DNA of 64,000 nucleotides from Paenibacillus phytorum (GTDB taxonomy: Bacteria > Bacillota > Bacilli > Paenibacillales > NBRC-103111): NCBI RefSeq assembly GCF_013141715.1, contig NZ_WHOA01000164.1, positions 1-64,000 on the forward strand, given 5' to 3'. The notes below the pieces were generated by a model, which was given only the letters and a program-made list of their open reading frames with translations, did no database searches and was not told where the DNA came from. This document shows positions 61,829 to 64,000 of the stretch, in pieces; position 1 is the stretch's first letter, and the number at the start of each line of letters is the position of its first letter. A program made the translations under genes and the position numbers.

Positions 61829-62653
61829 ATGGATTTGGCTCGTACCTATTTATCGAATACACAGATCCACATGTCGACAGGTGCTCTTACGAGAGTGAGA
61901 CCTGATTGGGGTGGTACCAACATCATTCAAGGAGAAAACGTCCTCTATTTTTTTCTGGAAGGAGAAGGTTGGCTGAAAATCAATAATATCGAATACTACC
62001 CTGTTCCAGGGGAGCTGTTTCTTGTGCCAGCCGGCACGCGAATATCTTGTTCAACCGATGAGAGCCATCCTTTTTTAACATATTGGTGTCACTTTACTGC
62101 AACCGTCGGGGAAAATAATTTGTTTGATTTGTTGATCACACCTCATTGCATCGCCATGAGAAATGACGAAACGATAAAAAACCAGTTTCAAGAGCTGATT
62201 ACCCAGCATGAAAGCGATGGACTAGCTGCGCCTTTTATTGTCAAATCGTTATTATTTCATATGATGTCACGATTCATTGAACGATCAACGGTAGATCCGC
62301 TGCAAACGGCATCGATTCCATCCGTCCATAAACTGTATATCGTACTGCAATATATCGAAAAGCACCTGACCGAGCAAATGACAGTAGACATGTTATCCCA
62401 ACTCGTCCACTTTCACCCGAAGTATTTTTTACATTATTTCAAATCGATGCTTGGCGTCTCACCTATCGTCTACATCAATAAAAAGAGAATGCAAAAGGCT
62501 AACTCACTGCTCCTCCATTCGGATATGACCATCGCCGAAATAGCCGAACAACTAGGCATGCAAACGCCTTATTTATCCCGAATGTTCAAAAGGTTTACGG
62601 GTTTTTCGCCGAATGAATTTAGGCAGCAGCATAGGATGAGTCAACGTTTATAA
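61829..62653 (+). CDS. AraC family transcriptional regulator
   Basis: I chose the ATG at 61829 behind AAAGGTGA; an in-frame ATG at 61808 includes that ribosome site. The 274-residue protein has an N-terminal cupin-like effector domain (GELFLVPAGTRISCSTDESHPFLTYWCHF) and two C-terminal helix-turn-helix units (VDMLSQLVHFHPKYFLHYFKSMLGVSP, IAEIAEQLGMQTPYLSRMFKRFTGFSPNEFR). Its divergent position suggests it activates the fucosidase gene in response to a sugar. Confidence 0.88.
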   Translation: MDLARTYLSNTQIHMSTGALTRVRPDWGGTNIIQGENVLYFFLEGEGWLKINNIEYYPVPGELFLVPAGTRISCSTDESHPFLTYWCHFTATVGENNLFDLLITPHCIAMRNDETIKNQFQELITQHESDGLAAPFIVKSLLFHMMSRFIERSTVDPLQTASIPSVHKLYIVLQYIEKHLTEQMTVDMLSQLVHFHPKYFLHYFKSMLGVSPIVYINKKRMQKANSLLLHSDMTIAEIAEQLGMQTPYLSRMFKRFTGFSPNEFRQQHRMSQRL

Positions 62654-62752
62654 ATCAAAAAACTGGGCACTGTTTTGACTTCTCCTGATTGTTCAAAAGA
62701 AATCAAGGAAAATTATTGTACCCAGTACAACTTGCCATTCTAATCATCCATT

Positions 62753-63541
62753 TCACTTATGTATTAACGGCTTATTAGGTAAATAATGCAATGTACGAAT
62801 GAATCTTATGGTTTTAGTTTTCGCTCGCATAACGATTGAATGAGTCTCCGCTCGCTCATCTGGGTAATATTTCACACCGCCCAAGAACTCGCCAGGCGTT
62901 ATTCCTGTAGCCGCAAAAATTACATCTTCCTTACCAATCATATCTTCCATCGATAAGACCTTATAGGGATTTTCGATCCCCATTTGGAGACATCGATCAT
63001 ACTCAATACCGTCAGCTGGTATCAATCTACTTTGCAGCTCCCCACCCAAGCATTTAAGGGCAGCTGCCGCCAGTACACCCTCGGGAGCCCCTCCCGAACC
63101 CACATACAGATCTATCCCCGCTCCCGGAAATGCCGGCGCCATGGCCCCCGCTACATCTCCGTCTGAAAGAAACTTAATCCTTACGCCAATCTTTCGCAGA
63201 GTTTGAATCTTTTCTTCATGTCGGGCTCGGTCCAATATCATCACGGTTAAATCCGAAACCTTTTTATTTAACTTTTCTGCTGCTTTTATCAGAGTAATTT
63301 CTAGTGGATCGCTAATACTCAGAACGCCAACTAATGCCGGGCCAACCGCCAGTTTCTCCATATACATGTCCGGTGCATGAAGCAAATTCCCTTCGTTTGC
63401 TACAGCTATCACTGACATCGCATTATTCAATCCCTTTGCAACAAGGTCAGTTCCTTCTAACGGATCTACAGCCACATCTACTTCGGGTCCGTTCAAGCTG
63501 CCAACCTCTTCACCAATGTAGAGCATAGGAGCCTCATCCAT
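62753..63541 (-). CDS. glpX: Class II fructose-1,6-bisphosphatase GlpX, N-terminally truncated
   Basis: The 262-residue frame begins MDEAPMLYIGEEVG, which in full GlpX (about 320-335 residues) lies some 60 residues in. The remaining part has VAVDPLEGTDL with the Asp/Glu metal ligands, APDMYMEKLAVGP, GSGGAPEGV and FAATGITPGEF. The missing segment carries the metal ligands of the RGDKNAAD and GEGE regions. The bases before the ATG still encode GlyGlyGlu after an in-frame stop. It lies 12 bases after an ApgM gene. It is probably inactive as a fructose bisphosphatase, or it is a remnant. Confidence 0.8.
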   Translation of the reverse strand: MDEAPMLYIGEEVGSLNGPEVDVAVDPLEGTDLVAKGLNNAMSVIAVANEGNLLHAPDMYMEKLAVGPALVGVLSISDPLEITLIKAAEKLNKKVSDLTVMILDRARHEEKIQTLRKIGVRIKFLSDGDVAGAMAPAFPGAGIDLYVGSGGAPEGVLAAAALKCLGGELQSRLIPADGIEYDRCLQMGIENPYKVLSMEDMIGKEDVIFAATGITPGEFLGGVKYYPDERAETHSIVMRAKTKTIRFIRTLHYLPNKPLIHK

Positions 63542-63553
63542 TTCTCCACCTAT

Positions 63554-64000
63554 CTAGTTACCCTGTTTTTTCACAATTCCCATTAACCCGTGTAAGGTTC
63601 TAACAAAATCGTTTCCAGATAAATGCCCTAATCCCCCATAAGCACAATCCAATTCATTGTACGCCATGGTTCGATCTCTACGGATACTTGGCCCGTAAAT
63701 GAGAATTGGAACCGGATCACCCGTGTGTTCACCGACTTCGCAAGGTGTAGAATGATCGGCAGCTAGGGCGAGATAGGTATCATCAGGTAACTTGTTTAAA
63801 ATACACCCTACCATCCGATCAAACAGCTCGATAGCCTTTGCTTTTTCAAACGGTAAGTTGTCATGACCTTTAACATCTGGTGCTTTCATATGCACATATA
63901 CGATGTCATTCTCGGCTATTTCTTCAATTGCCAATCTGGCTTTCAATTCGATATTCGTATCTATATTACCTGTCATACTGCTATCTGTGATCGTCTTAAA
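63554..64000 (-). CDS. apgM: Cofactor-independent phosphoglycerate mutase, ApgM type (partial, runs off the right edge)
   Basis: The frame is open to the window edge, so the apparent ATG at 63976 is internal. The visible 149 residues contain the ApgM C-terminal part: DIVYVHMKAPDVKGHDN (metal-binding Asp and His), LALAADHSTPCEVGEHTGDPVPILIYGP with the DH and H metal ligands, and GGLGHLSGNDF. The family interconverts 3- and 2-phosphoglycerate; ThrB2-like homoserine kinases share this fold and cannot be excluded. It precedes the truncated glpX, presumably in one transcript. Confidence 0.8.
   Translation of the reverse strand, partial: FKTITDSSMTGNIDTNIELKARLAIEEIAENDIVYVHMKAPDVKGHDNLPFEKAKAIELFDRMVGCILNKLPDDTYLALAADHSTPCEVGEHTGDPVPILIYGPSIRRDRTMAYNELDCAYGGLGHLSGNDFVRTLHGLMGIVKKQGN

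Overview
The window looks like chromosomal DNA of a spore-forming Firmicute of the Paenibacillaceae, most likely Paenibacillus or a close relative. I infer this from the many YesM/YesN-type two-component systems paired with LplB/LplC/lipoprotein sugar importers, S-layer homology (SLH) domains, strong GGAGG ribosome binding sites with frequent TTG/GTG starts, cre-like sites and U-tailed hairpin terminators. No phage, transposase, integrase, tRNA or CRISPR array was seen.

Layout. At 1-350 lie the leader and tandem promoters of an rRNA operon that reads left out of the window. At 0.47-8 kb are a DUF2935 gene broken by two frameshifts, an EamA exporter divergent from a MocR regulator, a TetR regulator, and two tandem secreted asparaginases, the second carrying three SLH domains. 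At 8-13 kb is an iron-siderophore uptake operon divergent from a ferredoxin/flavodoxin-NADP reductase; both promoters carry Fur boxes. An aldo/keto reductase follows.

From 14.1 to 43.7 kb every gene is on the minus strand, in three carbohydrate modules. Module A (14.1-22.4 kb): LplB, LplC and a solute-binding lipoprotein, then a YesN/YesM pair and a cytosolic beta-helix lyase-like protein. Module B (22.9-36.4 kb): sensor kinase, binding protein, two MalF/MalG-type permeases, AraC-type response regulator, GH2 beta-galactosidase, SDR dehydrogenase, and a diverged pair resembling glycine decarboxylase subunits GcvPA/GcvPB with no GcvT or GcvH nearby. Module C (36.6-43.7 kb): response regulator and kinase, then a second LplB/LplC/lipoprotein operon; a 23-bp box is shared by its two promoters. 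Next comes a LacI-type regulator divergent from an FAD oxidoreductase and an SGNH esterase, with three 16-bp tandem repeats between them.

From 47.2 to 54.9 kb is a sigma-54 island: an NtrC-class regulator, a kinase whose sensor is itself an amino-acid-binding domain, an EamA transporter, and a -24/-12 promoter driving an amino-acid ABC importer plus a HutG-like ureohydrolase. From 55 to 64 kb are a small membrane protein, an SDR, an oxalate-decarboxylase-like bicupin, a TetR/metallo-beta-lactamase-fold pair with matched operators, a probable PD-(D/E)XK nuclease-like protein followed by nested inverted repeats, a GH29 alpha-L-fucosidase with an AraC regulator, an N-terminally truncated GlpX, and the end of an ApgM-type phosphoglycerate mutase that runs off the right edge.

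Functions are assigned from recognisable motifs and recalled family features; no database search was run. The most unusual items are the GcvP-like pair in a sugar operon, the regulatory repeat arrays at 34.5 kb and at 40.1/43.7 kb, the orphan HutG under sigma-54 control, and the nested repeats at 60.2 kb.
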